A stretch of DNA of 64,000 bases from positions 19,282,001 through 19,346,000 of the forward strand of contig NC_065876.1 of the NCBI RefSeq assembly GCF_933775445.1, written 5' to 3'. A program made the translations under genes and the position numbers. Origin of the DNA: Argentina anserina. Lineage: Eukaryota > Streptophyta > Magnoliopsida > Rosales > Rosaceae. Positions 37,801 to 48,694 of the stretch are shown in pieces; the stretch's first letter is position 1, and each line of letters begins with the position of its first letter. The notes beneath the pieces are model-generated. The model was not told the origin of the DNA, did not search any database, and saw nothing but the letters and a program-made list of their open reading frames with translations.

Positions 37801-40800
37801 TCGATTGGCAAAGGAATGGCTGAGGCAGGAGAGGTGAGAGCGTCCATAAAGCTATTCAATGGCAAGGACAACTTCACGCTTTGGCAGAGGAAGATGAGGA
37901 ACGTTCTGATCCAGCATAAGGTTGATGTAGCTCTTGAAGCATCAAAGCCTACATCAATGTCTGATGCAGATTGGGCAGAAAAGTGTAAGATAGCAAAGAG
38001 TTGCATTGAGTTGCATCTTGCTGATAATGTTGTGCTTCAGATCGGAGAGGAGCTGACTGCAAAGCAGGCATGGGACAAGCTGCAAAGCGTTTATATGGGT
38101 ACAACCATCAGCAACAAGCTACTTTTGAAGGAACAACTCTTTGGCCTCAAGATGGAGGAAGGGGATGATCTTACTGATCATATATCCAAGTTTCAGAACT
38201 GCATAATTAACTTGGAGAAGGTTGGGGCAAAGATGGGAGATGAGGACTCGGCTATGATGTTACTACAGTCTTTGCCATCATCATTCAAACACTTCAAGAC
38301 CACCATGATATTCAACAAAGAGACCATCACACTTACAGGAGTGTGTGAGAACCTGGAACAATATGTCAGGATGCAGAGGGAAGACGATAATTCCCAAGCA
38401 CGTGGACTGAGTGTCAGAGGGAAGGAGAGAGGAAGGTCTAAGAGTAAAGGTGGTGGATTTGAAGACAAGGGCAGGTCTAAATCCAAGGGAAAAGGCAAAG
38501 AAAAGAAGAAGGATGGTTGCTTCGTATGTGGTTCACCCGACCACTGGAAAAGAAATTGCAAACAATGGAAGGAGAAGAAGGCGCAGATGCTTGGAGGAAG
38601 CTCCCAGTCAGCCAATGTCGTTATTGGGAATGATAGCGATGATGGAGAACTCCTTGCAATCTCAGCCAGCTCCGGCGCGCCTAGACATTGGACCTTGGAC
38701 ACAGCCTGCACATTTCACATGTGTGCACACAGAGATTGGTTTGACACATATGAAGAGAGGGACACCGGATCAGTTTTGATGGGGAATGATTCACCAAGTA
38801 GAATCATGGGAATCGGCACAGTAAAGATCTCAATGTATGATGGCATTATCAGAACATTGGGAAAGGTCAGACACATTCCACATTTGAGCAGAAATCTGAT
38901 TTCTCTAAGTCTATTGGATAGGGAAGGATTGTGGTATAAAGGTAACAATGGAGTGCTCAAAGTCGGAAAGGGTCAGTTGGTCTACATGAAAGGTGTGTTG
39001 CAGCCTGATAATATGTATAAACTCACAGGTTCTACAATAGTAGGTGGAGCATCAGTTTGTACGGAAGAAGACAAGACTGAGCTCTGGCATAGACGGCTAG
39101 GGCACATGAGTCAAAGGGGGCTGCAAGAATTACATAAGCAAGATAAGCTAGAAGGCATAACGAGTTGCAGCCTTGACTTCTGCAAGTATTGCACACTCGG
39201 TAAGCAGACCAAGGTATCATTCAAAGTGAGCAGCAGTGAGAACAAATCCAAAGGAGTATTAGACTATATTCACACAGATGTTTGGGGGCCTGCATCAACA
39301 AAATCGTTGGGTATGGCCAGATACTTTGTCTCTTTCATAGATGATTTTTCAAGGAAGGTTTGGGTTTACTTTATGAAGTCAAAAGATGAGGTCTTTCCAA
39401 AGTTCAAGGAGTGGAAGGCTGAAATCGAGAACCAAACGGGCAGGAAAATCAAAGTGTTGAGAAGTGACAATGGAGGTGAATATATAAGTAATCAGTTCTT
39501 ACAATTCTGCAAGGATGAAGGCATTACAAGACACTTTACTGTTAAGAAAACTCCCCAGCAAAACGGTGTTGCAGAGAGGATGAACAGAACTCTCTTGGAG
39601 AGAGAAAGAAGCATGAGGCTTCATGCAGGGTTGCCTGAAGAGTTTTGGGCAGAATCGCTTAATCATGCTTGTTACTTGATTAATCGATCACCTTCAAAGG
39701 CTATTAACTTCAAGTGTGCAGAGGGGGTATGGTCTGGAAAACCAGTTGATTATTCCAATTTAAGAGTGTTTGGATGCAGCGCCTTTGCGCATATTCCCAA
39801 GGATGAAAGAACCAAGCTGGAACCAAAGTCACTTGAATGTGTGTTTATTGGTTTTCAGAGAGGAGTAAAAGGTTATAAGTTGTGGGATATAATCAATGAG
39901 AAAAGAGTGCTTAGCAGGGACGTTGTTTTTGATGAGAAGACTATGCCGTTAAATATAGAAGCTAATAGTAAGGAGGAGAAGATGACTGTTGCTGAAAAAG
40001 ATGAAGAAGCAATCGAGATATCATTAGCTAAACGATCAGTTGAAGATTCTCAAGCTCAGGTGGAGCAAGTAGGGAATGATCAAGTAGCCATTGAGGAACC
40101 AGAGCAGCAACAACAGTCACCAGTTATGGCTCAGGTGGAGCAGTCCCCACGTAGGGGTCAAAATCCTCCCATCCCACAAGAACCTGAGCCAATGAGGCGA
40201 GTCATAGCACTTGACAAACCAAAGAGGAATTTAAAGAAGGTACATCGGTATGGATTTGAAACCGAAGAAGATGTGAGTCATGCTCTGACCATAAGTCAAG
40301 GTGATCCAACTACTTATCAAGAAGCTATAGAAAGCGAAGAAAGGGAAGGTTGGATTGGTGCTATGGCAGAAGAGATGGAATCTCTGCACAAGAATTCCGT
40401 GTGGGAGCTGGTTCCTAAACCCAAAGAAAGAAAATTTGTTGGCTGCAAGTGGGTGTTTAGGAAGAAAGAAGGAATACATGATGATGATGCCATAAAGTAC
40501 AAAGCACGTCTTGTGGCAAAAGGGTATTCGCAGAAAGAGGGAGTGGACTATGACGAGATTTTCTCTCCGGTGGTCAAACATACTTCAATACGGTTGTTGT
40601 TGTCTATAGCAGCTCAGTATGATATGGAGATTGAGCAGATGGATGTTAAAACTGCGTTTCTTCATGGGGACCTCGAAGAAGACATTTACATGTCGCAGCC
40701 GGAGGGTTTTGTCGAAACAGGGAAAGAGAATCTGGTTTGTCGACTAAAGAAGTCTCTATATGGACTCAAGCAATCGCCAAGGCAGTGGTACAAGCGTTTC

Positions 40801-43800
40801 GACACATACATGCTGAAGATAGGCTACACAAGGTGTCAATATGACTGCTGCGTTTACTACCATGTATTCGAAGATGGGGAGGTAATTCTACTACTACTGT
40901 ATGTAGATGACATGCTGATTGCATGCAAGGATATGTTGAAAATTCAGAAACTTAAGGAAAAGTTGGGGGCTGAATTCGACATGAAGGATCTAGGAGCTGC
41001 ACAGAAGATCCTTGGAATTGAAATAAGAAGGGATAGAAACACAAGTGAAATATGGCTGTCACAAGAGAAGTACATTATGAAGGTACTTGAACGGTTCAAC
41101 ATGGATGAAGCTAAGGTTGTTTCTACCCCATTAGCTGCACACTTTCGGCTGAGTGCAGAGCATAAGCCATCAAATCAAAAGGAGATTGATGCGATGAAGA
41201 ATGTTCCATATGCTAATGCAGTAGGGTGTCTCATGTATGCAATGATATGCACAAGACCAGATTTAGCTCAAGCATTGAGTGTTGTCTCTAAGTATATGTC
41301 AAATCCGGGAAAGCGTCATTGGGAAGCAGTGAAGTGGATTCTGAGGTACTTAAAGAGAACTAAGCAGTTTGGAATCAAGTTTGAAAGAAAACAAGAAGAA
41401 GCTTGTGTGGCTGGTTTTGTTGACTCTGATTTTGCAGGAGACTTAGATAGAAGAAGGTCTACAACAGGTTATGTTTTCACTTGTGGTGGAGGGCCTGTGA
41501 GCTGGAAAGCAAATCTTCAAGAGGTTACAGCTCTATCTACTACTGAGGCAGAGTATATGGCGTTGACAGAAGCTTCTAAGGAAGCTATTTGGTTGAATGG
41601 ACTGGCAGGACAGTTTGGTATTCACCAGGAAGGTGTGGTAGTGAAGTGTGACAGCCAAAGTGCCATACATTTGGCGAAGAATCAAGTGTTTCATGCAAGG
41701 ACAAAGCACATTGATGTTCGCTATCACCGGATCAGAGATTGGATAGAAGCTGGATATATTATTGTGGAGAAAGTTCACACAAATGACAATGCAGCAGATT
41801 GTCTAACAAAGCCAGTTTCTGTAGAGAAGTTCAAGCACTGCTTGAACTTGCTTAGTGTCACAACATGCTGAGTTGTGGTGGAGCACCTCCTCACTTGAGG
41901 TGTGATGAGGCAAGAGGAGTATTGCCAAGGTGAATGATCTTGGAGGTTTGTTCAGGGTTACTTCAAGAGATACAAGACATCCTGAAGGTTGCAACAATCA
42001 TTTGGTATCAACTCACCAAGGTGGAGATTGTTGTGTTTTTGGCTCGTTGATGCATGTTGGAGTTAGGATTCAGTAATCAAATCCAGGTTTAGAAAGGAAA
42101 TAACTTAGCACAACTTTTCTATATGTTTTAAGAGAGTATATCTTCCAATATTCTATTAGGATTTGTGTTAGGTTTAGTAATCCTAGTCCATATTGTATCA
42201 AGCAGCCCCTATTGATATAAATAGGGCTGCAGGGAGGTTTTTAGACATAGAGACAGAAATCCTAAAGGGAGAGCTAAGGGTGATAGAGAGATAGGAGCTA
42301 GACAGGGAGGGGTTAAGGTCTACAATAAGTACTTGTACCTAAATTCTTCAGTACTAGTAAATCTCTCAAGAGAGATCACAGTGGAAGTAGGCTTCAGCTG
42401 AACCACTATAACTTTGGTGTGTTTCTGTTTACTCTTCTTTGCTTATATCGCAAATAACTATTAAGATCTAAAGACGCTTATAACAACAAGCTCCTCCCCA
42501 ACGAGAACTCTCCATCATAATGAAAGGAGACGAAACTATGAAAACTGTGTTATACAATCAATGGTTGCAATGAAGTTGCATTCTTGCTCTTTATTTCCTC
42601 TACAACATAGATTCTGGACGAAGTATCGAGTTTGTGATATATCTGGAAAATCAGAATGACCCCGCTGGCTTCAGTTACCCTCACACAGCTTCCACCACAA
42701 CACTAAGGAATAGTTGTCCATTTGGATGACGAGGAAAACATATCTTTACCTCAATTTTCTGCCTCTACAGTGGATAGGAAAACTCATAGGCTTTAAGATA
42801 AGCTATGAATTATTCTATCCCTTCAATAGGTTTCACAATATTAACCGGAAAACTTATTCCACCAAGCACCGCCATCGCTCCATCAGATATGGAAAGCCAT
42901 GCACAAAGATGTGACAGGAACACTACTTCAGTGTTTTGGTATCAACCAAATGTGAGGTAAATTAAACCCAGTAAAGACAAGAACGTAATACAACCCTGCC
43001 TATAGTGAATCTAACTTTGCACAGTGGATTTTGATTTCTACTGCCAATCGTGAAGAAATGGTATCTGAAACTTTTCCCACTAAATTTGGCGTGGAAGGCA
43101 GCTTTACATCTTCTTAAGGCCTGGCCTGTCACTATGCTGTTAATACTTATCGTACTTTTTTTTTGTGTACAAATTTACTGCACTAATGTTTACGTGAACC
43201 TTCAGCAGAGTTATTATTTGATGTATTTATATTGTCTTCTATCTCTTTCATAAAATCGTACAGACTTATACAAAAGTGGGAAAAAAAAACGGTAACAATG
43301 GTATCACACTTGCCTCCATGGAAAACATGTCACCCACAGTCTGACAATGTAACCTATTAGAACCTTTATACTGACTATATATCACTGATGGAATTATCGT
43401 GTTTATAGGCTGCATCAAAGAATGGAAACAAGCTCCACAAAGTCCCATTAGTGAATTTCTTAGCAGACCCTCTGTTAATATTTTTTATTGTTAGCAATCT
43501 CATCATGAGTGCATTTCTTTTGGGTGTATTTTTCTTTCTTAATAGAATTCTACAAGTAGCTCAATTCAAACAGTCGTCAGCGCACATACAAATTAAAAAC
43601 TTGCTTGACTGGAAAAGGATTAATTAAAAGATGATTGAAAAAATACAAAAGCAATAAACAGTAGAGAAAAGAATTAGTAATTACCTTGTTCAAGTAATTC
43701 ATTTGGGTGAGCACACAAGTAATTACAACTAAAGTGAAGACCCAAGTTTGAGGATAGATTAGTTGATTCATTCCAGATAAAGTCAACTTCAGAGCGATTC

Positions 43801-44886
43801 CGAGTGCTTTAACACTCATGACCTGTCAAATACCTCCCTTAGATAAATCCAAATACAACCATGAAATATTAAGAGATGAGAGGCAGAAAGCAAGCATAAC
43901 TGTAAAGATCTCCCAAAGTCTAATAGCAACACTTACCGACAAGGAACCTACAAGCGAACAAACTCCAATGTAAACCATTATGTGTGTCTGGCCATATTGC
44001 GGGATATAGTGGAATATAAGTATAAACACAGCAGTTATGACAAGAGCTGCATACAATAGAAAACCTGAGAAGGAAAAAAAAAACCCAATCTTGAGTATGA
44101 AAAACTTTCCCTTTCATTATACATATAGAATACAGCCAAATAACATAGTGAGTGAAGGTGGAAGTGATGTACCTGGTTCCATGGCAAGAGCCCAAACTTC
44201 TGCTACAGATTCAATCGCACGTTCTTGAGGCGCATGTAAAACAATAGTTGTAGAACCCACAACACATAGAGCACAACCAAGAATCCCAAAGACATGTAGC
44301 CTCTCCCTTAAAATAATATGTGCAAGCACGGCGCTGCAAAATGTTATTATTAATCAGGCACTCAGCCCTAAGAAGCAACCATATAATGTAGGTGTATATA
44401 ATCTTAAACATGCCTGATAATAATGCTGAGAGCGCCAAGAGGAGTTACTAGTATAGCAGGTGCAAATGCATATGCCGCGAAATTAGCAACTTCTCCTACA
44501 ATCACTGTCAAAATGGCACTTGTTATTAAAAAATCGTCATTTGGATACTAGAATTGAAATCATGAGACTCACTGGTGATCATGCCGACCCACCAAAGCGG
44601 CTCGTATAGGTATGAGTATCCTCCCACTCCTGATGAATAAACGAGTAGCGAAACAATCAAGAATCACAAAAAGAGTTTAGCATTTGGAATTGAGACTGAA
44701 TTTAATACCTGCTCGGATGCCGGAAGCGCCGGCCTTCTTCAAGCCCTTTTTCTTGACAATGAAACTAGCACCAATGAATAAGCTGGAAGACAAAGCCAGA
44801 ACCAAACCCTTGATGTTGTCAGAGGACATGCCTCTGTAAGAGTCTCTCCAGCTCATCGGGGGGCTGAAGCCCTCAGTAGTCGCCAT
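34845..44886 (-). CDS. NIPA-type magnesium transporter, 9 exons, 353 aa
   Basis: Exons on the minus strand: 44886-44709, 44629-44573, 44504-44414, 44333-44173, 44064-43937, 43822-43685, 35447-35355, 35183-35078, 34954-34845. The total is 1062 nt, all in phase. Seen: DNIKGLVLALSSSLFIGASF and VKKKGLKKAG at the start, GGYSYLYEPLWWVGM, GEVANFAAYAFAPAILVTPL, GALSIII with SAVLAH, TSVVSPIYYVMFTSLTI and a cytosolic tail with EDGMDCAEGIPLRRQDSS. This is the NIPA family (Mg_trans_NIPA), with nine predicted membrane helices, thought to move Mg2+ in endosomal or plasma membranes. Length is typical. Intron 3 uses a GC donor (44413-44412). Intron 6 (35448-43684, 8237 bp) carries a complete copia element in antisense. 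All exons remain open, so the gene looks functional. Confidence 0.95.
35448..37304 (-). other. NIPA intron 6, part downstream of the copia insertion
   Basis: Intron DNA between the copia element and exon 7. A plus-strand frame of 158 codons (36575-37051) has no recognised domain and no similarity I can name. I treat it as chance. Confidence 0.6.
37305..37309. repeat. Target site duplication AGCTC, left copy
   Basis: AGCTC at 37305-37309 is repeated at 42489-42493, immediately outside the two LTRs. Confidence 0.95.
37310..37769 (+). repeat. 5' LTR of the copia element
   Basis: 460 bp. A TATA box TATAAATA is at 37497-37504. It differs from the 3' LTR near 37385 (G versus C), 37394 (G versus A) and 37413 (G versus A). 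Confidence 0.95.
37497..37504 (+). promoter_or_regulatory. TATA box in the copia 5' LTR
   Basis: TATAAATA followed by GGGCTGCAGGG. The same site is in the 3' LTR near 42217, where it could drive transcription outward into the NIPA intron, antisense to the gene. Confidence 0.65.
37772..37783 (+). promoter_or_regulatory. Primer binding site, tRNA-iMet type
   Basis: TGGTATCAGAGC, the standard initiator-methionine tRNA primer site of plant copia elements, 2 bp after the LTR. Confidence 0.95.
37798..41871 (+). CDS. Copia gag-pol polyprotein, intact, 1357 aa
   Basis: I start it at the ATG of MSIGKGMAEAGE; the frame opens 27 bp earlier only from a GTG in the primer site. Order: gag (residues 1 to about 235, LFNGKDNFTLWQRKM), zinc knuckle CFVCGSPDHWKRNC (241-254), protease with Asp301 in LDTACTFHM, integrase with HRRLGHMS...CKYC and the catalytic triad Asp494, Asp557 and Glu593 (35 residues between the last two), reverse transcriptase with YVDD at 1035-1038, and RNase H with TEAEYM at 1249-1254. 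All key residues are present and there is no stop or shift. Gag, protease, integrase, RT and RNase H are made as one polyprotein, cut by its protease; the gene order IN before RT defines copia. Confidence 0.97.
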   Translation: MSIGKGMAEAGEVRASIKLFNGKDNFTLWQRKMRNVLIQHKVDVALEASKPTSMSDADWAEKCKIAKSCIELHLADNVVLQIGEELTAKQAWDKLQSVYMGTTISNKLLLKEQLFGLKMEEGDDLTDHISKFQNCIINLEKVGAKMGDEDSAMMLLQSLPSSFKHFKTTMIFNKETITLTGVCENLEQYVRMQREDDNSQARGLSVRGKERGRSKSKGGGFEDKGRSKSKGKGKEKKKDGCFVCGSPDHWKRNCKQWKEKKAQMLGGSSQSANVVIGNDSDDGELLAISASSGAPRHWTLDTACTFHMCAHRDWFDTYEERDTGSVLMGNDSPSRIMGIGTVKISMYDGIIRTLGKVRHIPHLSRNLISLSLLDREGLWYKGNNGVLKVGKGQLVYMKGVLQPDNMYKLTGSTIVGGASVCTEEDKTELWHRRLGHMSQRGLQELHKQDKLEGITSCSLDFCKYCTLGKQTKVSFKVSSSENKSKGVLDYIHTDVWGPASTKSLGMARYFVSFIDDFSRKVWVYFMKSKDEVFPKFKEWKAEIENQTGRKIKVLRSDNGGEYISNQFLQFCKDEGITRHFTVKKTPQQNGVAERMNRTLLERERSMRLHAGLPEEFWAESLNHACYLINRSPSKAINFKCAEGVWSGKPVDYSNLRVFGCSAFAHIPKDERTKLEPKSLECVFIGFQRGVKGYKLWDIINEKRVLSRDVVFDEKTMPLNIEANSKEEKMTVAEKDEEAIEISLAKRSVEDSQAQVEQVGNDQVAIEEPEQQQQSPVMAQVEQSPRRGQNPPIPQEPEPMRRVIALDKPKRNLKKVHRYGFETEEDVSHALTISQGDPTTYQEAIESEEREGWIGAMAEEMESLHKNSVWELVPKPKERKFVGCKWVFRKKEGIHDDDAIKYKARLVAKGYSQKEGVDYDEIFSPVVKHTSIRLLLSIAAQYDMEIEQMDVKTAFLHGDLEEDIYMSQPEGFVETGKENLVCRLKKSLYGLKQSPRQWYKRFDTYMLKIGYTRCQYDCCVYYHVFEDGEVILLLLYVDDMLIACKDMLKIQKLKEKLGAEFDMKDLGAAQKILGIEIRRDRNTSEIWLSQEKYIMKVLERFNMDEAKVVSTPLAAHFRLSAEHKPSNQKEIDAMKNVPYANAVGCLMYAMICTRPDLAQALSVVSKYMSNPGKRHWEAVKWILRYLKRTKQFGIKFERKQEEACVAGFVDSDFAGDLDRRRSTTGYVFTCGGGPVSWKANLQEVTALSTTEAEYMALTEASKEAIWLNGLAGQFGIHQEGVVVKCDSQSAIHLAKNQVFHARTKHIDVRYHRIRDWIEAGYIIVEKVHTNDNAADCLTKPVSVEKFKHCLNLLSVTTC
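42018..42028 (+). promoter_or_regulatory. Polypurine tract of the copia element
   Basis: AAGGTGGAGAT directly before the 3' LTR, the plus-strand primer site. Confidence 0.85.
42029..42488 (+). repeat. 3' LTR of the copia element
   Basis: 460 bp, almost identical to the 5' LTR, followed by the AGCTC target duplication. Confidence 0.95.
42494..43684 (-). other. NIPA intron 6, part upstream of the copia insertion
   Basis: Intron DNA between exon 6 and the element. No other gene or element recognised. Confidence 0.6.
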
Positions 44887-46799
44887 GGCTCTCTCGCTCG
44901 CTCTCTCAAAACCCTAAGCTGCTGCTGGTGCTTCCGAGTCTGGCATTACTAATCGAACTAGTGGGTTTGCCTTGACTCTGGTGCGACTCGGAGGAGAGAT
45001 CTCGAAGATGATAATGTCGGCGCTTTACAGCTGTGTGTAGATCGGAGATGGTGAGTGGATTGGGTAGAGCTGGGTTGGGTTGGGGTTGGATTAACTTTGC
45101 TGATTGTGGCGTGGAGGATTGGATTTTGTGATTTTTAACCTGCCTGGGTTTTACCATTAAAGATAACGACTTCACTCCGAAGGTTGCTCACCGCTACACT
45201 CCACCTTTTTTTTTCTCTCTCTCTCGCACCTTTCATTTTTTTTTTTATAATAAAAAGACGTTGAGAAATTCTATTCACACATGAGAAAATATTAGATACA
45301 CACTCCATTATAATTTTTTTTTTATAAATACAGGGTTGGTGCGGTTGTTCTCAAGTCTTCGTTAATAAAAATGGAGAATACAAGTAGTGGACGTGAAGCC
45401 TAAACCCCTAATTACAAAGACTTAAAATAATATCAAAAATCTCTACAAACAAATACTCAACAAAATATCAACTAACAAAAAATATTGCACAAATAGTGTC
45501 TCTATTTACTTTTAGAAATGCAATGACATAATGGAGAGATCAGTATCTATGTAACTCAACTACATAACCTAGTGCCAAATAATACAATTCTCCAACGACA
45601 CTAAGTTTCAATATGCCACTAGGTGGTAGCAACCATATGACGAAACAAAGAACTCACCGCTTACCTAGAGTAGACCAAGCACTCAAGTGCCCATTACTTA
45701 AGCCCATACCTCACCTCCAACCCAAAAAGGGTCCACAAGCAATATCCAAGCCCAGTAGGCCAAACCAGTACATGGGCCATCCCTCTCAGCCCGATTTTGC
45801 AGCTGCAACCCGCCTCTCCCTCGTTGATGTTGGAAACTTGCAACACCCCATCGTCCGTAGATCCACGGTGGTCCGCGCCTACAGCTCCGGTCAATTGCGC
45901 ACCAACCAGTACTTGGAGACTATGAACTGGTAGTAGGAGCACCCTCACCCAAATTGCCATGCCATTGATCTGATCGATTAGTTGTCATTTTGCTCCAACC
46001 ATGAACCAGATCCGGCTAGCCAAACTTGGGCTCCAAGCACCACTTCCACCTGACAACATCCTCCTCACACTTCGTTCCTAACTCACTGCCACGGTACAAT
46101 TACAGCCTCAAATCGAGATAGGGGAAGTACATCATCTAATACAAGTCACTGAGTCTGAGATATACCCACTGATGTGGCCAAAATGACCTCTCAATTATAA
46201 CATTTTTTGTGCATTATAGTATATGATAAAGTAGGGCATCGTTCTTGGCTGAAGATTGAGGGTACTCAAACTAATTACGTTAATTAAGACACGCCACGGC
46301 TCAAACAAATAATAAAACAACTACAACTCTGTCTAACAAGACACAATTAAACTAACTAGCGACTCAATAACACAAGTATGAGGGTTTTAGGGTTTGTGAC
46401 AAGGTCAAACCATATAGATAATATCACGATCAAAAGGGATAGAATGCTAGAACTCAAAAATCCACCACCAATATGATCAGATATGTTATACCATAATTCC
46501 AATATGTAGTGAGAACGATATCAATCAAGAAGAAATCATGAACACATGCATAAGCGCTATATTATTTCCCTTATGTTATCTAAGTTAATGTAGTATTCAA
46601 GTTAACAATCATTCTAAGCATCCGATCTCAAAAATCTTAGTGAAAACACATGACAAGTCTATTTGATGGATGCAATGATCATTAAGCATATATGGAAGTG
46701 ATTGATAATAGAACTCATCCTAGGGTGAAACGCCAACCTAGTACGCAATTCTAATTGATATGATCTAGACCATTCTTTCATAGTTCCTTGCTACTTATG
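44887..46799. other. NIPA 5' flank and intergenic DNA
   Basis: 44887-45180 is probably the 5' UTR and promoter of the NIPA gene (GCTCTCTCGCTCGCTCTC just upstream of the ATG). 45600-46100 has GC-richer sequence with a 106-codon plus-strand frame (45613-45933) that I cannot assign; it resembles decayed retroelement DNA. The rest is AT-rich. Confidence 0.45.
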
Positions 46800-48063
46800 T
46801 GTCACTCCCCAGTCCGGACGTCAGTGGCTTTTAACGCACTGGATGCAGATTCTAACGCGTGAGGTAAATGTTACAGAGTGGAATGTAAATAAATTTAATT
46901 CCGTGAGTTAGAATATATTTTTATTTATATTTAACTCACTTTAGGCTCGTCCAATCCCTTCCCGACTCGACAAATTCTGCATTTCTCTGCAAAAAAGTGT
47001 ATGAATTGGTGGGTGAGCAAAACCACATATTCAGTGAGTGAGTAATGTAATATGCCAGTAAAACTATGTCATTTTACTCACGCTATAAAATACTATATCA
47101 TATACGCACATTTCACAACAATGCATCATATCGCACAACCCATTCTTATTGGTTATCCTTCAATTTAGTGATCTCCACGGGACACCTAATGGCATCTTTC
47201 CCTATACCTCTATGTGTCACATTCTTACGTCAGCATAACTTAATCAAGAAGTTCACATGTTCCATGACTAGTCAAACAATGGATCAAACACCATAATAGT
47301 TATAATCTCAACACATTTCGCAAATAGATATGCTTCACTTGAAAAGTGATAGATATTTTGTAAATATATCCAAAACATGTTTTTTGACTATTTAAAAGCA
47401 TATAAGATCATTTGAAACACATTACAAAAATCACTTATCTCGAGAATATGAATCGTCACTCATATCTTAAACCGAACCTCCTAAAATGAGCCTTCTAAAA
47501 ACCACCATTGGACAAAGCTCAAAGCTCTAAGCTCTAAAATAGAAAAAGCACGCTGATAAGAATCTCACTCACAGATTGCGAATCAGAGTTACGGATCAAA
47601 AATTATGATTAATGGAAGTTTCGTCGCAAAACTAATAAAATAATATAAAATTGAGGAGAAAAGGAGAGCTATATACACGCTGAAGAGCGGGGCTGGCCCT
47701 ATTTATTCCCTTTTTTTTAACTGGCCACATGGCAGCCAAGAATTGGCCTTGGTGCCACGTGTCAACACCACAACAACCCTTCTCCAATTATGTCACAAAG
47801 TGCATGTGTTAAGGTGAATCATGCAATTTTGGGTAGAAGCTAACACGGTGGGCTGTTTTCTAGCCATTAAGAAAACATTTAGACCAATGGGGAGGCCCAC
47901 ATGGCTGTAGGATAAGGTTTCGATCAAACTTCGGTAAATCGCCAAAAATATCTTGAACTCATAAAAATTCACTGAAAAATAGGATGAACTTGTGATGAAT
48001 TTTACTTTCTATTTTTCAAAAGTAAAATAGAATTTGACCTACTTCCAAAATTGGGATATTACA
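46800..48063 (-). mobile_element. 3' LTR of an interior-poor copia-type element, 1.26 kb
   Basis: On the plus strand it starts TGTCACTCCCCAGTCC and ends GGGATATTACA. Positions 46800-47105 match 48210-48490, the start of the second LTR. On the minus strand it is preceded by a purine-rich AAGAAGAGTGGAT (48076-48064), a fitting polypurine tract. No coding sequence is seen. Confidence 0.8.
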
Positions 48064-48209
48064 ATCCACTCTTCTTAAAAAATTTCACACTCAAAATTCA
48101 ACACACGTCCCAAAAACCAAAAACACTTATGGCTCTATACTATGACACGAAAATCCTAATATACCACATATCCTGGAGTTCTAATCCTTAGTTTGCTCTG
48201 ATACCACTT
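48064..48209 (-). mobile_element. Short interior (146 bp) between the two copia-type LTRs
   Basis: Only a primer site and a polypurine tract remain. There is no gag or pol, so the element is either a non-autonomous type or an internal deletion product. Confidence 0.75.
48195..48206 (-). promoter_or_regulatory. Primer binding site, tRNA-iMet type
   Basis: Plus-strand GCTCTGATACCA is TGGTATCAGAGC on the minus strand, 3 bp from the LTR end at 48210. It sets the orientation of the element. Confidence 0.9.
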
Positions 48210-48490
48210 TGTCACACCCCGGTCCCGAGGTCAGTAGCTTTTACTACACTGGACGTCGGTTCCAACGCGTGACTTAAATGTACAAAGTAGAATGTAAATA
48301 AGAATAAAAACAACCTCTTTTTAGGCTCATCCAATCCCTTCCTGACTCAACAAATTCTACACTTCTCTGCAAAAGAGTATGAATGGGTGGGTGAGCAAAA
48401 CCACGCGCTCAGTGAGTGAGTAATAAAATATGCCAGTAAAGCCAGGTCATTTTACTCACACTATAAAATAGTATATCATATATGCACATC
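48210..48490 (-). mobile_element. Truncated 5' LTR of the interior-poor element
   Basis: Starts TGTCACACCCCGGTCC and matches 46800-47105 (shared TAGGCTCRTCCAATCCCTTCC, GTGGGTGAGCAAAACCAC). The match ends near 48490, so about 1 kb of this LTR is missing. Confidence 0.8.
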
Positions 48491-48571
48491 TTGTGTACTT
48501 TGAATCGAAGTGATCCTTAATTAGAAACATGGTTTTAATCCTCTATGCAACAAGGCAAAATTCCTGAGCTG

Positions 48572-48652
48572 AATACAAAATCAGCAAAAATAGCAAACTA
48601 TAATTACTTTGTGAAAATAAAAATTACAAGAAGAGTTCAAGACATGTAAGAC

Positions 48653-48694
<42 letters not shown>

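Larger units (their letters stand above)
37310..42488 (+). mobile_element. Complete Ty1/copia retrotransposon (Tork-like), 5.18 kb
   Basis: LTRs 37310-37769 and 42029-42488, both 460 bp, start TGTTGTGTTTTTGG and end ATAACAACA. Only three differences were found by eye. A tRNA-iMet primer site, one uninterrupted polyprotein, a polypurine tract and 5-bp target duplications are all present, so it appears capable of autonomous transposition. It lies in NIPA intron 6 in the opposite orientation. With a commonly used plant LTR rate of about 1.3e-8 per site per year, 3/460 gives an order of 0.25 million years (inference). The Tork/Tnt1-like clade is suggested by WSGKPVDYSNLRVFGCSAFA-type motifs. Confidence 0.97.

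Noticed and set aside
38193..38711. 172-codon minus-strand frame in the copia gag region
   Set aside because: It is the shadow of the intact plus-strand polyprotein.
45613..45933. 106-codon frame near the NIPA promoter
   Set aside because: I see no known domain; its context is decayed repeat DNA, so I left it unassigned.
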